Assembly (NCBI RefSeq): GCF_000970305.1
Contig: NZ_CP009517.1
Location: forward strand, 682,001 to 746,000
Length of the DNA stretch: 64,000 nt
From: Methanosarcina barkeri 3
Lineage (GTDB): Archaea; Halobacteriota; Methanosarcinia; Methanosarcinales; Methanosarcinaceae
Direction of reading: 5' to 3'
The notes beneath the pieces are model-generated. The model made no database searches and was not told the DNA's origin. It saw only the letters and a list, made by a program, of their open reading frames with translations. A program made the translations under genes and the position numbers. This document shows, piece by piece, positions 1-8,802 of the stretch; position 1 is the stretch's first letter, and each line of letters begins with the position of its first letter.

Positions 1-57
1 TGTCCAAAGTATTAAAAGAAGAATTATGAGAATAATCTGAACTGGTTTCCTTTTCAT
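1..57 (-). CDS. N-terminus of a membrane or secreted protein, cut by the window edge
   Basis: Only the first 19 codons lie in the window. They start at an ATG (complement of 55-57) preceded by a G-rich ribosome binding site (GGGGG, complement of about 69-73). The visible residues are a basic start (MKRKP) followed by an unbroken hydrophobic run, as in a signal peptide or first transmembrane segment. Nothing more can be said about function. Confidence 0.5.
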   Translation of the reverse strand, partial: MKRKPVQIILIILLLILWT

Positions 58-200
58 GAACCAATAACCCCCTGATTACTAAAGTTGTTCCAGCAAAAGA
101 GAAGTTTTGCTTTTCTAACAACTCGTAAGAGGAATAATTGGAATAAAAATCATTATGAAATATATGTTCTGAAAAATATCCCTTAAATATTAAAGTTTCC

Positions 201-378
201 TGCGTTTTTCACGCCTCTCAGTAATATCCAGAACTAGCACTATTTCCAGTACTCTGTTGATACATCCATTTAACGCCGGTATGTCGTTTTTTAGTTTAGC
301 ATCTACCTTGAACCGAGAATTTCCTGGATCAGTAGCCAGGACCAAAGCTATCTGGATCCAATGAAACTCTAAAACTTA
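201..378 (-). pseudogene. possible remnant of a PAS-domain sensor protein
   Basis: An open stretch of roughly 59 codons without a start codon ends at a TAA at about 201. Its last residues read LDITERREKRRKL, which resembles the DITERR-type end of PAS domains that precede histidine kinase modules in Methanosarcina. A stop lies immediately upstream and no kinase follows. I read it as a decayed fragment; the resemblance is short, so chance is possible. Confidence 0.25.
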
Positions 379-386
379 AGAAGTTT

Positions 387-1223
387 TCAATCAAGAGATT
401 CGGCTTCGTGTATATATTCAGACCCGTTTAGAGTATCAAGGGCTAGTTTTGTCATGAGCATATGGCTTATTAAAAACTTTTCTTTAACTTCAAAAATCAT
501 TGTTCCTAGAGAATTTGTAGTTCTTATGATTAGATTTTCAAAGTCGGTAAAACCCGAATACGAAGATTCGTTTTCCGAAAGAACAGGAATCTCCTCAAGG
601 GAGTTTATTTCTCCTCCCTGTTGAACAAGCAGGCTAAAACTACCCGGAAACTCTCCGGAGAAGAGAATAGCCTCTTTTCCAGGAGGGCGAGATAAGAGGA
701 TATATGACTTTGGAGGAAGAAATCCTCCGTTTTCCGGTATCTGGATACTCTGCTGCCCGAAAGTTTCCTTTCCTATGGATCCTATAGCAAGAGTCGCAGC
801 AATCGCCTCTCTTTCCGTTTTCTGAAGCGAGGCGGAGTTTGCGATTTCTCCAAGATATGCGACTGCGATCCTGACTGCGGACTCCATATTTTGCCCAACA
901 GCTGCTTTCCCGATTGTACAGAGCGAGTAAAGGATGCTTAGACCGGTATCAGTCATTTTCTGTTCTCTTGCAATTTCAGCCATCTTTCCAAGTGAAAAAA
1001 GCGACAAAAATACCCCAATTTCCATTTTTTGGAAGACAGCTGCGCTACCTATATCTCTTATACTGATAACAGTTTTTTTTGCATCGGGTTCAAGTTTTCG
1101 GTTTATATATTCGGTCCCCCGTTCTGTAAGGAAATCTATGGATCTTAATACACCAAGCTCATCGTTATCCTTTACTGAAGTTAACCCGAGATCCGTTGCC
1201 CCGGTTTCGTTCAAAATAGACAT
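387..1223 (-). CDS. alpha-helical repeat protein, paralogue of the gene upstream
   Basis: 278 aa, no signal peptide or membrane segment. Residues about 45-160 hold degenerate helical repeats of some 33 residues with a recurring IGKAAVGQ/LGKMAEIA pattern, the same signature as in the gene at 1428-2369, so the two are paralogues in tandem on the same strand. The C-terminal third (from about residue 160) is not repetitive and looks globular. The ATG is preceded by GGGGTGTT, a good archaeal ribosome binding site. HEAT/armadillo-like repeats usually mediate protein binding; no catalytic motif is visible and the function is unknown. Confidence is high that it is a gene, low for any role. Confidence 0.75.
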   Translation of the reverse strand: MSILNETGATDLGLTSVKDNDELGVLRSIDFLTERGTEYINRKLEPDAKKTVISIRDIGSAAVFQKMEIGVFLSLFSLGKMAEIAREQKMTDTGLSILYSLCTIGKAAVGQNMESAVRIAVAYLGEIANSASLQKTEREAIAATLAIGSIGKETFGQQSIQIPENGGFLPPKSYILLSRPPGKEAILFSGEFPGSFSLLVQQGGEINSLEEIPVLSENESSYSGFTDFENLIIRTTNSLGTMIFEVKEKFLISHMLMTKLALDTLNGSEYIHEAESLD

Positions 1224-1372
1224 TCAAAACACCCCACTAAAAATTTTTATGTCGGGAAAAGACACCTCAAAGTCAGATAATTCTTCCTGCATTCTTTTCC
1301 CTTTGAGGAACGCAGGAGTTGAGACTTAATACCGAATTGACTAACTCAGTACGAATAATCATCAAACTGAGC

Positions 1373-1445
1373 GGAAAAGTTCATAAATCTGTACCTGGAA
1401 AAGTTAATAGATCTATACCTGGAAAAGTTATAAATCTGTACCTGG
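1373..1445. repeat. three tandem copies of a 24-bp unit
   Basis: Three head-to-tail copies (24, 24 and 23 bp) starting with ggaaaagtt and ending with tacct. They lie between the two helical-repeat genes and run into the last codons of the upstream gene. Confidence 0.85.
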
Positions 1446-2369
1446 TATTCTCTTCTTTCCCCTGGAAATTTTATTCAGCTTATCTTCCAGTCTCTCAATT
1501 TTCAATCTTTCAAAGTGCAGGAGAGCTACTTCAGCAATTATGGATGCACTCATAAGATAGCGGTCATCGGCATTGAATTTAATTGCCTCGAGCGAATAGG
1601 TTGCCTGGAGTAAAACCTTATTAAGCCCCTGACTGTCTGCAGTTTTTCCGATATCCTGGATAGAACGCACACTCATGTCTGCAGTTTCTTTTAAGTTCTT
1701 TTCAATTGCCCCAGTTCCGATCTCCTGCAGCAACAGCTCAGCGTTTAATGCCGCGTCCTCAAATTTCTGGCTTGCTGCAACCTTCCCTGTCTCCCCGAGA
1801 AGAGCAACTGTGCTGCTTGCAACATCACCCAGCTTTTGTGATGTAACACTTTTTCCGATCTCTCCAAGAGCGAAAATAACTGCAATCGTTCCTTTTTTAT
1901 CTCTTCTAGAAGCTGCGGTATTTCCCATCTCACCAAGGCAGAAGGCTGCGATCTTTGCAGGAGTTTCCATTTTTTGTCCTGCTGCGACTTTTCCAAGCTC
2001 TCCTAATGCAAGTGCTATACTCACAAGTGCATTTTCCATATTTTGCTTGCGTGCTTCTGTGGCAACCTGTGGAAAAATCAAAAGCGTACTAACAACTACG
2101 GGTTCAAGTCCGGAAATAGCTGCCGCTCTCCCTATTTTTTTAATATATTCGATTAATCTTTTTGTGTCGTCTTCCTGTCCTTCTTTCGCATATTTCAGTG
2201 CAAGCTCGAAGAAGTAGTTAAGAACTTCTTTGGTTTCGGTTTCATTCTTTTCATCAACCAGATTCAGTCCAAGTTCCAAAGCTTCATTCTCATCGAGCGG
2301 TAGAATCCTTCGTGCCCCCAGGTTCTCTCTTAAGTAAGTATGGATATGTGAGAATATGAGCTTTATCAT
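1428..2369 (-). CDS. alpha-helical (HEAT-like) repeat protein
   Basis: 313 aa, soluble. From about residue 85 to 250 there are at least five helical repeats of about 33 residues, each with a core like LGELGKVAAGQKME or LGETGKVAASQKFE. The N-terminal 80 residues are charged and helical and the C-terminus is a basic tail. The repeats resemble HEAT/PBS-lyase helical pairs, which are scaffolds for protein interaction. It is the first gene of a probable two-gene unit with 387-1223. The ribosome binding site is weak. No enzymatic motif is seen and I do not recognise a named family. Confidence 0.75.
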   Translation of the reverse strand: MIKLIFSHIHTYLRENLGARRILPLDENEALELGLNLVDEKNETETKEVLNYFFELALKYAKEGQEDDTKRLIEYIKKIGRAAAISGLEPVVVSTLLIFPQVATEARKQNMENALVSIALALGELGKVAAGQKMETPAKIAAFCLGEMGNTAASRRDKKGTIAVIFALGEIGKSVTSQKLGDVASSTVALLGETGKVAASQKFEDAALNAELLLQEIGTGAIEKNLKETADMSVRSIQDIGKTADSQGLNKVLLQATYSLEAIKFNADDRYLMSASIIAEVALLHFERLKIERLEDKLNKISRGKKRIPGTDL

Positions 2370-3027
2370 GGGAAAAAAGCACTATTAAGAAATATTTAAA
2401 ACTTCTACACCTGAATTAACTTGGAAATATTTGACTAAAAGTATCAACAAGGAAAATTATTTATATCATACATAGGTAATAAGAATCCGGTTGCTTACGA
2501 CGGGAAATATTAAAGCCTCATTTCACACACCAGAAACAAAACGGTTATTATGAAAGATAAGTTTCACTCCCTTCTTCTTATCCATTTATGACCGTTTTCT
2601 CGTAAGCAGCTATCCTTTTTATCTTTACAAATTTTAAAGAATTCAGTATCGATAGTGGGAAACTCACTTAAGTAAACCTATTTGAGTCATTGAATACCTT
2701 TTTCCTATCAAAATTGACCAGCTTGGGTTATGTACTGGTATTTAAATAGAAGTACTTAAAAAGGATATCACTTTCATAAAAATATACAGTATTGTGAAGG
2801 ACTGCGAAGGAAAGTATAGAATATTTCGCAGGAAAATTCACGATGACTGTGAAAGAAGGTAAAAAACACTTTGAGAAGTATCCGAAATGTATCCCAAAAA
2901 TACTCAAAAAATATTACAAAAGTCCGAAAGCCTGGACTAAAAGCCCAGACCAGTCGGAGAATTAAGCGACTTCTTAACTGGCTTCTATTTTGAGAAGTAA
3001 CTTCAGTTTTAACAAACTATTTTTATT
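2370..3027. other. gene-poor spacer before mtmB
   Basis: About 660 bp, AT-rich. It holds the divergent promoter area of the helical-repeat protein, one possible 40-codon ORF on the plus strand (2843-2965, listed separately) and the 3' flank of mtmB. I see no RNA gene. Confidence 0.5.
2843..2965 (+). CDS. possible 40-aa basic small protein
   Basis: Open frame of 40 codons from ATG to TAA, lysine- and tyrosine-rich (it contains KKYYKSPKAW). An AGGAAAA sequence lies about 9 bases before the ATG, and AT-rich TATA-like sequence (aatatac) lies about 60 bases upstream. It points away from the helical-repeat gene and converges on mtmB. No similarity is recognised. It could be a chance frame in AT-rich DNA. 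Confidence 0.3.
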   Translation: MTVKEGKKHFEKYPKCIPKILKKYYKSPKAWTKSPDQSEN

Positions 3028-4404
3028 TTAGAATACAAGCCCTAATTCTTGGAGCTTCTTTCTTGCTCCGTCGTATACCTGCATGTACTCATCAGTTGGT
3101 GTTACTGTCTTTACGTCGTAGCATTCCTGGAATGTCTTTCCTGCCGGAGCGTTTGCATAATTCTTCTCGTAGAGTGCTACAAGCTTGTCAAGGATCACAT
3201 TTACTTCAGAGATTTCGACTCCTGCGGTTGCCCTTGCCACTTCTCCCATCATCCTGGCTTCCATACCAGTAGTCTTGTCTGTAACTACACCCTTTGCGGC
3301 TGCAACACCTGAGAGAATTTCTCTTCCAGAAGCTGTGTCAGTAATTGATTGGGCTGAAGCCTCAAGCAGACACATCTCAGTGCATGGGCCTGCACATGGG
3401 TAGTACTGGTTGCCTGACAGTATGTCTGTAAATTCTGAAATTGTTGCACATGCCCAGCCTGCAATCATCAGGGTTTCCCTGGTGTTGGTTGATCCCCAGC
3501 GTATGTGGACAGGACCGTCCAGATGCCAGCTTGCGGTGCTCATTATCACGGCGTTTATGTGGGTTGCAACGTCTACAATTGTGGTTTCTTCAATTCCACC
3601 CGCGTATCCGCCGAAAATCGGCATCTGTTCGTCCATTATGATGTCGCTATTTGCAGTGTAGTGGGCAATAACCGAGATTGCATCCAGGTCGATCTTGAGT
3701 TCACAGAGTTGCGAGACCTCGTGGCTGTCCGTACAGGTCATTCCGCCAGCACAGTCGGCGGAAATGTTTCCCTGAGCGGACAGGGAGGTCTCTGGGCCCT
3801 AGACAGCCATGCCAGGCCTACCAGCCATGGCGCAAGCATTTTTAATGAGTCTTGTTTCTGTCTTTGCAGCAAGAACTTCGTAAGGGCTCTTTGGAATAGG
3901 CGCTTTCCCGCGTACTGTAGTCATTACACCATTGACGATAGTGTCGACTTCTTTTTCCAGGGCATAGCTCATGTGAACGGGCATAAACACATTTTCGGAA
4001 ATCGGAGAACCAGTAGGTCCACCCTGCACTATTGGCTTTTTCTTGTCACCAACGTTTCTTTTCCTAACATTTACTGCTTCCCTGCCTGTACCAAGCACGA
4101 ATTCTTTCTGCACGTTGTTAATTGCATCCCAGATTTCATCTTCAGTGTACTTTACGATCCTGTGTGTGTCTGTACAGTAAATTCCGCAGTCAAGGAGCAT
4201 CTCAAAGCCTGCGTTGAAGAGTTTTTCCATCATTTCCTTGTCTGTCGGAACAAACTCTCCCTTGAAGTCAAGCCCGTATTTCTGCTTGAGTTCCATTGCC
4301 TTCATCGGGATCCTCATGAGGTCCCAGTCGTCCAGAGTACATTTTTCCCCTACTTTTGCCCTGTCATAAAAGTCATAGCAGTCAAATGATTTTCTAAATG
4401 TCAT
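3028..4404 (-). CDS. mtmB: monomethylamine:corrinoid methyltransferase MtmB (pyrrolysine protein)
   Basis: Transfers the methyl group of monomethylamine to the Co(I) corrinoid of MtmC, the entry step of methanogenesis from methylamine in the cytoplasm. Read through the amber codon (complement of 3799-3801), the frame gives 458 residues, the usual length of MtmB, and both halves match the family closely (start MTFRKSFDCYDFYDRAKVG, end YDGARKKLQELGLVF). Residue 202 is the amber-coded pyrrolysine, in the context GRPGMAV-O-GPETSLSAQGN; it binds and activates the amine in this family. Translation needs tRNA-Pyl and PylS, not encoded here. The ATG has a GGAGG ribosome binding site, and the gene lies 19 bp behind mtmC on the same strand. 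Simple gene finders will split it in two (3028-3741 and 3799-4404). Confidence 0.97.
3700..3801 (-). promoter_or_regulatory. in-frame UAG and downstream PYLIS-equivalent segment
   Basis: The amber codon is the complement of 3799-3801. The roughly 100 bases that follow correspond to the PYLIS stem-loop proposed in mtmB mRNA to assist pyrrolysine insertion. The position is certain; the structure was not folded here, and the need for PYLIS is disputed in the literature. Confidence 0.5.
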
Positions 4405-4423
4405 TTTCTTTTGCCTCCCAGGA

Positions 4424-5077
4424 TTATTTCATAACCTCAAGTGCAACTTTTGCAGCTTCAGCAGCATTTTCTGCAGTTGCATCTGCTCCAATTTCGGAAA
4501 TCCATTTATCAGATACAGGAGCTCCTCCGAACATGCACTTTACACTGTCCCTGAGGTTTTCTTCTCTAAGCCTGTCCATCAGGTCTTTCTGACCGAGCAT
4601 AGAGGTGGTCATAAGGGCTGAGCCTACTAAGAGGACCTTTTCTCCTTTGTGCTTTGCAGCCTCTTCTACAACATCTTCATTCTGGACGTCAACTCCCATG
4701 TCAACGATCTGGAACCCGTTTGCTCCTAACATGGTGGTAACAAGCCTGTGACCAATGTCGTGAATATCTCCTTCTGCAACAAAAGTAATTGCAAGTCCAG
4801 CTTCTTCTCCTTCTTCCTTGCTCTTTTCAAGTTCGGGGGTAAGGACTTCCATTGCATTGCTCATTGCTTTTCCAGACATCATGATCTGGGGCAGGAAAAT
4901 CTCGGCGGCTTCGAACTTGTCACCGACGATTTTCATTCCGACGGAAAGGCCCTTCGTAATAATATCAAGCGCCGGAATTCCTGCAGCCAGGGCCTCCTTG
5001 CATAGCTGTGCAGTACCTGCGACGTTCTGATTTACGATTGCGTCGCGTAACTTATCAAATATCTCTTGATTTGTCAT
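4424..5077 (-). CDS. mtmC: monomethylamine corrinoid protein MtmC
   Basis: 217 aa cytoplasmic corrinoid carrier. It accepts the methyl group from MtmB and passes it to coenzyme M through MtbA. Residues 1-85 form the helical cap typical of the family. The B12-binding domain follows with D104-I-H106-D-I-G109, where His106 is the lower axial cobalt ligand, then a GSALMTT segment (the S of the DxHxxG-SxL-GG signature) and FGGAP near residue 185. It is the first gene of the mtmCB unit with a 19-bp spacer to mtmB. The start has GTGAT about 10 bases upstream. The upstream region is long (465 bp) and AT-rich, in keeping with the long leaders known for methylamine operons. Confidence 0.96.
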   Translation of the reverse strand: MTNQEIFDKLRDAIVNQNVAGTAQLCKEALAAGIPALDIITKGLSVGMKIVGDKFEAAEIFLPQIMMSGKAMSNAMEVLTPELEKSKEEGEEAGLAITFVAEGDIHDIGHRLVTTMLGANGFQIVDMGVDVQNEDVVEEAAKHKGEKVLLVGSALMTTSMLGQKDLMDRLREENLRDSVKCMFGGAPVSDKWISEIGADATAENAAEAAKVALEVMK

Positions 5078-5542
5078 CCCATTATCACTTCTTTTTGTTT
5101 TTTACGTTTGGCCGGTCAGGAATTAGCTATTCACTTGCCGGATAACGGAAGCTCATTACCTCTTGATTTAATATAAATCTTTTCCTTGGGTGTTGGGATT
5201 ATATATATTTTGTGCCATAAAATTTGCGATTGATTAAAATTTATATAAGTATTTTTCGATTGAATTTTTTTGAAAAATCTGCCAGAAAAATTAACAGCAA
5301 ACATGAAAAATGTTAGGTTAATTGCACCTCCACACAAAAAGAAAGAAAAAATGCATTATTCCGTAAAAATCAAAAACAATAATTAAAGGCCGCTTTCACA
5401 ACTTCATCTTAGAATTCTTTCAGCCAGGAGTTGGCCAGGTTGCCACAAAAAGGAAAAAATGTTTCAAAAGGGTTGAAATATCTTTCCAATTCCTAAAAAT
5501 AAATGCAATTATGTCTGTTATATAATCAATATAGCAGACACT
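5078..5542 (-). promoter_or_regulatory. mtmCB upstream region with candidate TATA boxes
   Basis: 465 bp without a convincing gene. Archaeal TATA-like sequences on the minus strand lie at about 5171-5179 (TTTATATT), 5201-5211 (AATATATATA) and 5239-5250 (TTATATAAAT). Any of them would give an mRNA leader of about 60-140 nt. A GGAGGTG stretch (complement of 5329-5335) is not followed closely by a start codon. Which TATA is used cannot be told from sequence. Confidence 0.4.
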
Positions 5543-6997
5543 TTAATGAAGATTTCCATCTTCGTTAAGAATCTTCAGGAGCTCGATAATCGAATATGAA
5601 GCTCGAGTAATTCCCATACTGCGTTTATCAGTGTCCGTGCCCGCAACGTACAGATTCCGAACAGGAGTTCGAATATCTGCGAATTTCCCGTTAATGGTAA
5701 CTGCGGCTTTTTCTGGAACCGTTATCTGTTCGTGCTGCATATCGATATATTTCTCAATGTTTGGATGGGCACGGAAAATCGTATCGTAGGCTTTTTTTAT
5801 CTCCTCTTCTTCGTTTTTATTTTCGTCGACCACGAAAGAAAAGCCTATAAGCTGTTTATCCTTTGGAGCAAGCGAAGGATCATAGTTACTTATGGGTGTT
5901 GCCCAGTAGGCGAAATCCTTGAACCAGATCTCTGATCCCGTGTAATTAAAATCGGAAAATTCTTTTTCCAGTCCAAGCCAGATTGTCAGGCTTTTGCTGT
6001 GGACTATATCTTCCAGATTTGCCTTATACTCCTGAGGGAGATCCATTATAAGTCTGGGAAGCTCGGTTGCAAAACCTGTGTAGATAACGAGGTCAGAGTT
6101 ATATACTTCATCGGCTTCCACGCCTGAAATCTTTCCGTCCTGTACAAGGATGGATTTGACCTCACATCTCGTTTTGATCTCAACGGTTTCCGGAAGTGAA
6201 TAAAGAACAGCGTTGAGCAGGGCTTTTAAGCCTTTTCTGGGATAACCCTGAGAATAGTTTACATTATTTGTTGCAAGCCTTTCCAGAGAGGTAAAAGGCT
6301 GGGTGACCCTGGTCATCCTGGCCTGAAGGGAGGCATGGAGATGGTACGGGAGGACTGAGGCAAGGATAGACTCTGTAGACTGTGACTTTTTGGGTTCCAG
6401 TCTTCCGATCATTGCATCAAACTGTTCCTGGGTAATGCTGTCTCTGACAAAACTGCTTCCTGACAGAACCCGTTGGGCAGAGGTTTCCTTCATTGACTTA
6501 CCTGAGAGGAAAGCTGATATCGTGTCCACAAAATCGTAAGTTTCTTTTGAAAGGCTTTTTGGCAGAAAATCATATACTGACTGGTCGGACAGATCTATTC
6601 CAAATGAAGACAGAGTAAAGGCTTTTGTAAGAGTCTGGGAAAGTAGTAGTCTGTCCTTTCTTGGAAGCACATCAAAGGTCACGAAATCTTTGAGGTTGGA
6701 AGGAACTTTGACAAGAGTATTTTCAGTCCGAACGTAATAATGCCCATATTCCTCAAACACAGGCAAAAAGTCAAAGTAATTATCCATCAACCTCTTCAGA
6801 GGTCCTTCAATCAGATGAGTAATTGCGTGTGCTCCTGTATCTACCTGATAGCCATCTACCATGTAGCTGTTGCAGTTCCCGCCCAAATGCTGTCTTTTTT
6901 CAAGAACAAGGACTTTTTTTCCATGCTTTGAAAGCGTAAGTGCTGCAAGAAGCCCGCTTATGCCCGCCCCGACGACAATTACATCGTATCTTTTCAT
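5543..6997 (-). CDS. phytoene desaturase-like FAD/NAD(P) oxidoreductase
   Basis: 484 aa, cytoplasmic or membrane-associated. The N-terminus carries a dinucleotide-binding fold with VVGAGISG (GxGxxG at residues 10-15) and the acidic end of strand two (VLVLEK), followed by the GGNCNS segment that packs on FAD in CrtI-type enzymes. The C-terminus has the second FAD motif (NLYVAGTDTDKRSMG). Length and arrangement match the phytoene dehydrogenase/CrtI and prenyl-reductase-related families. In methanogens without carotenoids such genes probably act on isoprenoid lipids, but the substrate here is unknown. The start has a GAGGTAG/AAGGT site. It precedes mtmC on the same strand but 465 bp away, so co-transcription is doubtful. 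Confidence 0.8.
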   Translation of the reverse strand: MKRYDVIVVGAGISGLLAALTLSKHGKKVLVLEKRQHLGGNCNSYMVDGYQVDTGAHAITHLIEGPLKRLMDNYFDFLPVFEEYGHYYVRTENTLVKVPSNLKDFVTFDVLPRKDRLLLSQTLTKAFTLSSFGIDLSDQSVYDFLPKSLSKETYDFVDTISAFLSGKSMKETSAQRVLSGSSFVRDSITQEQFDAMIGRLEPKKSQSTESILASVLPYHLHASLQARMTRVTQPFTSLERLATNNVNYSQGYPRKGLKALLNAVLYSLPETVEIKTRCEVKSILVQDGKISGVEADEVYNSDLVIYTGFATELPRLIMDLPQEYKANLEDIVHSKSLTIWLGLEKEFSDFNYTGSEIWFKDFAYWATPISNYDPSLAPKDKQLIGFSFVVDENKNEEEEIKKAYDTIFRAHPNIEKYIDMQHEQITVPEKAAVTINGKFADIRTPVRNLYVAGTDTDKRSMGITRASYSIIELLKILNEDGNLH

Positions 6998-7638
6998 ACC
7001 TTAAACTACCTCAGTTTTTTCCAGCGAATTAAGTTACAGTTAAATACAATTATTTGCCTTATTCTTTCAACTTACAAATTAAAATCATATTGTCAGAGTT
7101 CTAAATTAGTGGAAGGGTTGAGTGAAATATCTGAAAATTATAATAAATTACTTTAGATCCAGGATGTTATTAAAATCATACTGTACGATTATGATTTATC
7201 CTCTTTATATTTGATCCCTGGCTTACATTTGCAGAGTAACATAGAGAAAAAAATAGTATTTATAATTAACAGTCAATTGGTAAATAAGGTGCAGATTACA
7301 ATAATTTGAACTTATCCTGTATTCATATTTTATACAAAAGGAGTTGGCTGGTGACTCCAAAACTTATTAATCGCATTGAAATTATAAAGAACACATTTGT
7401 AATCCTTTGACCAAACAAACTAATTCATGAACTGATTTATAAGTAAATACCTTACTTAATATTATACTTAATACTATACTTAATACTATACTTAATACTA
7501 TACTTAATACCGTACTTCTTATTGTTGTTTAAACAGCAGTTCTCTTTTAATAAAAAACGCTTTTTAGAGCGATTTACTCTTCAAATTGCCGTACAGAAGA
7601 ACTTGCTGCACTGGATTACATAGAGAGCTCAATAATTG
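6998..7638. other. gene-free AT-rich spacer
   Basis: 640 bp containing only the upstream region of the oxidoreductase and a 12-bp minisatellite (7463-7510). No ORF with a ribosome binding site is seen. Confidence 0.5.
7463..7510. repeat. four perfect tandem copies of tatacttaatac
   Basis: Four exact 12-bp copies, with one degenerate copy before them from 7452. The repeat is TATA-like and lies in the spacer downstream of the zinc-ribbon gene. Confidence 0.9.
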
Positions 7639-8382
7639 TTAAACAATTCTGAACCTTTTACTTAGTCTGATTTCGTGGTAGCCGCAGTTTTTACATTTAA
7701 AATACCTTATTTTCTTCTTTAGAACATAGTTTAATACGTCAATATCTCTGTATTCTTCCATTGCATGCTCTTTCCCACATTCCTCGCAGGTGTCTTCTTT
7801 TAAATCATCCTGCCTTTTCTCTTGATGGTGGTCTATGTATTGAGGTTCAACTTTTATATCCTCATGCCCGCAGTTTTTACAGTGCCAGTACTGTGTCAGG
7901 GTTTTTGTATAAGTATCAATTTTGCTTTCTTCTTTTATGAGTGGAGCCTGAAACTCTTCAAAAACTAGGTGCTTCCCGCATTTCTCGCAATATGAATCCG
8001 CACAATAGTTCGTTATTGCCCTGTAATAACCAAACATATAAAGGAAAATAATTTCTGACACAATTGTTAGGAATCTCCCGGCTGATAAAAGAAAGCTTTC
8101 GGATCTTACAGAAAAATGAGCAGAGACAAACATCAAAAATAGGAATATCAGTACTGAAAGAAGAAGGAGTTTTGAGAATAATCTGGCTCTTTTTTGAATT
8201 CTTTTTACTCCAAGCTTATTTGCCAGATTAACAGCTTCTTCCCTGCTTTCAGGGCTATATCTTGGATTAAGTTTCTGAGTCATTTCCACGATATCATTTT
8301 CAGGATCTATTTTGTAGCGGATGCCTTTATAAAAAGCCTGATATGAACCTGATGGAAACCTTATTCGTTTGTCTTTTGCCAA
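7639..8382 (-). CDS. membrane protein with four CxxC zinc-ribbon-like pairs
   Basis: 247 aa. Two hydrophobic segments (about residues 69-89 and 104-120) follow a basic N-terminal region. The C-terminal half holds four CxxC pairs at 132/135 (CEKC), 168/171 (CKNC), 199/202 (CEEC) and 230/233 (CKNC), spaced as two treble-clef or rubredoxin-like zinc sites that seem duplicated. The start appears to be TTG, since no in-frame ATG exists before the conserved part. The topology suggests a cytoplasmic zinc domain anchored by a hairpin of two helices. The family is not recognised; a role in metal-dependent binding of protein or nucleic acid is only a guess. Confidence 0.65.
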   Translation of the reverse strand: MAKDKRIRFPSGSYQAFYKGIRYKIDPENDIVEMTQKLNPRYSPESREEAVNLANKLGVKRIQKRARLFSKLLLLSVLIFLFLMFVSAHFSVRSESFLLSAGRFLTIVSEIIFLYMFGYYRAITNYCADSYCEKCGKHLVFEEFQAPLIKEESKIDTYTKTLTQYWHCKNCGHEDIKVEPQYIDHHQEKRQDDLKEDTCEECGKEHAMEEYRDIDVLNYVLKKKIRYFKCKNCGYHEIRLSKRFRIV

Positions 8383-8498
8383 TTGATCAGCGGCCCGTTT
8401 CTGATTACATTAGCTGTTATTCGTGAGTAATTTTATATCATAAAGCATGATAAATGTTTTTCCAGCAGAGTTATGCCTCTACAGCTCGAATTCTGCAG

Positions 8499-8640
8499 GT
8501 CTTTTCAAAAAAGGCTTAACCGCAACCCTTTTGGAAAAAGGCTTGACCGAAAACCCCAGTAAAGTTTGGACTTGAGGAGCTTATCCCCAAACCCTATAGG
8601 CGTGATCAACCGGCGCAACGGTTGCAGCACAACGGTTGCG
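8499..8640. repeat. dispersed two-hairpin repeat, copy 1
   Basis: Contains a diverged AAAAAGGCTTGACCGAAAA segment, the link 'cttatccccaaaccctat' and the second hairpin motif around CAACCGGCGCAACGGTTG. Related copies are at 9302-9534 and 45850-45976. Confidence 0.75.
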
Positions 8641-8705
8641 CTCAAGATGGTAAGCTATAGTTAAGATACTGAGCTACGTTCAAGGAAGGCAGGTTTTTTA
8701 TAAAT

Positions 8706-8802
8706 GAGCCTGTCCCAAAACCTTGAATTTGGAATAATCACTCTAATTTCTAACGTAAAAATAGTATAGATTTGGGAATAAAATTGGTTTTGGGATGAGC
8801 TC
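8706..8802. mobile_element. MITE-like element, family A, copy 1
   Basis: 97 bp with terminal inverted repeats beginning GAGCCTGTCCCAAAACC on the left and GAGCTCATCCCAAAACC on the right, flanked by the 3-bp direct repeat AAT (8703-8705 and 8803-8805). It has no coding capacity. Relatives are at 43308-43395 and 58439-58605. Confidence 0.8.

Noticed and set aside
1675-2217. 180-codon plus-strand frame inside the helical-repeat gene
   Set aside because: Mirror of the repeat gene; no start signal.
3505-4389. Long open frame of 294 codons on the plus strand opposite mtmB
   Set aside because: It is antisense to a certain gene, lacks a ribosome binding site and follows the codon periodicity of mtmB.
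5131-5337. 68-codon ORF in the mtmC leader
   Set aside because: AT-driven composition, start codon not spaced to the GGAGGTG, and it overlaps candidate TATA boxes.
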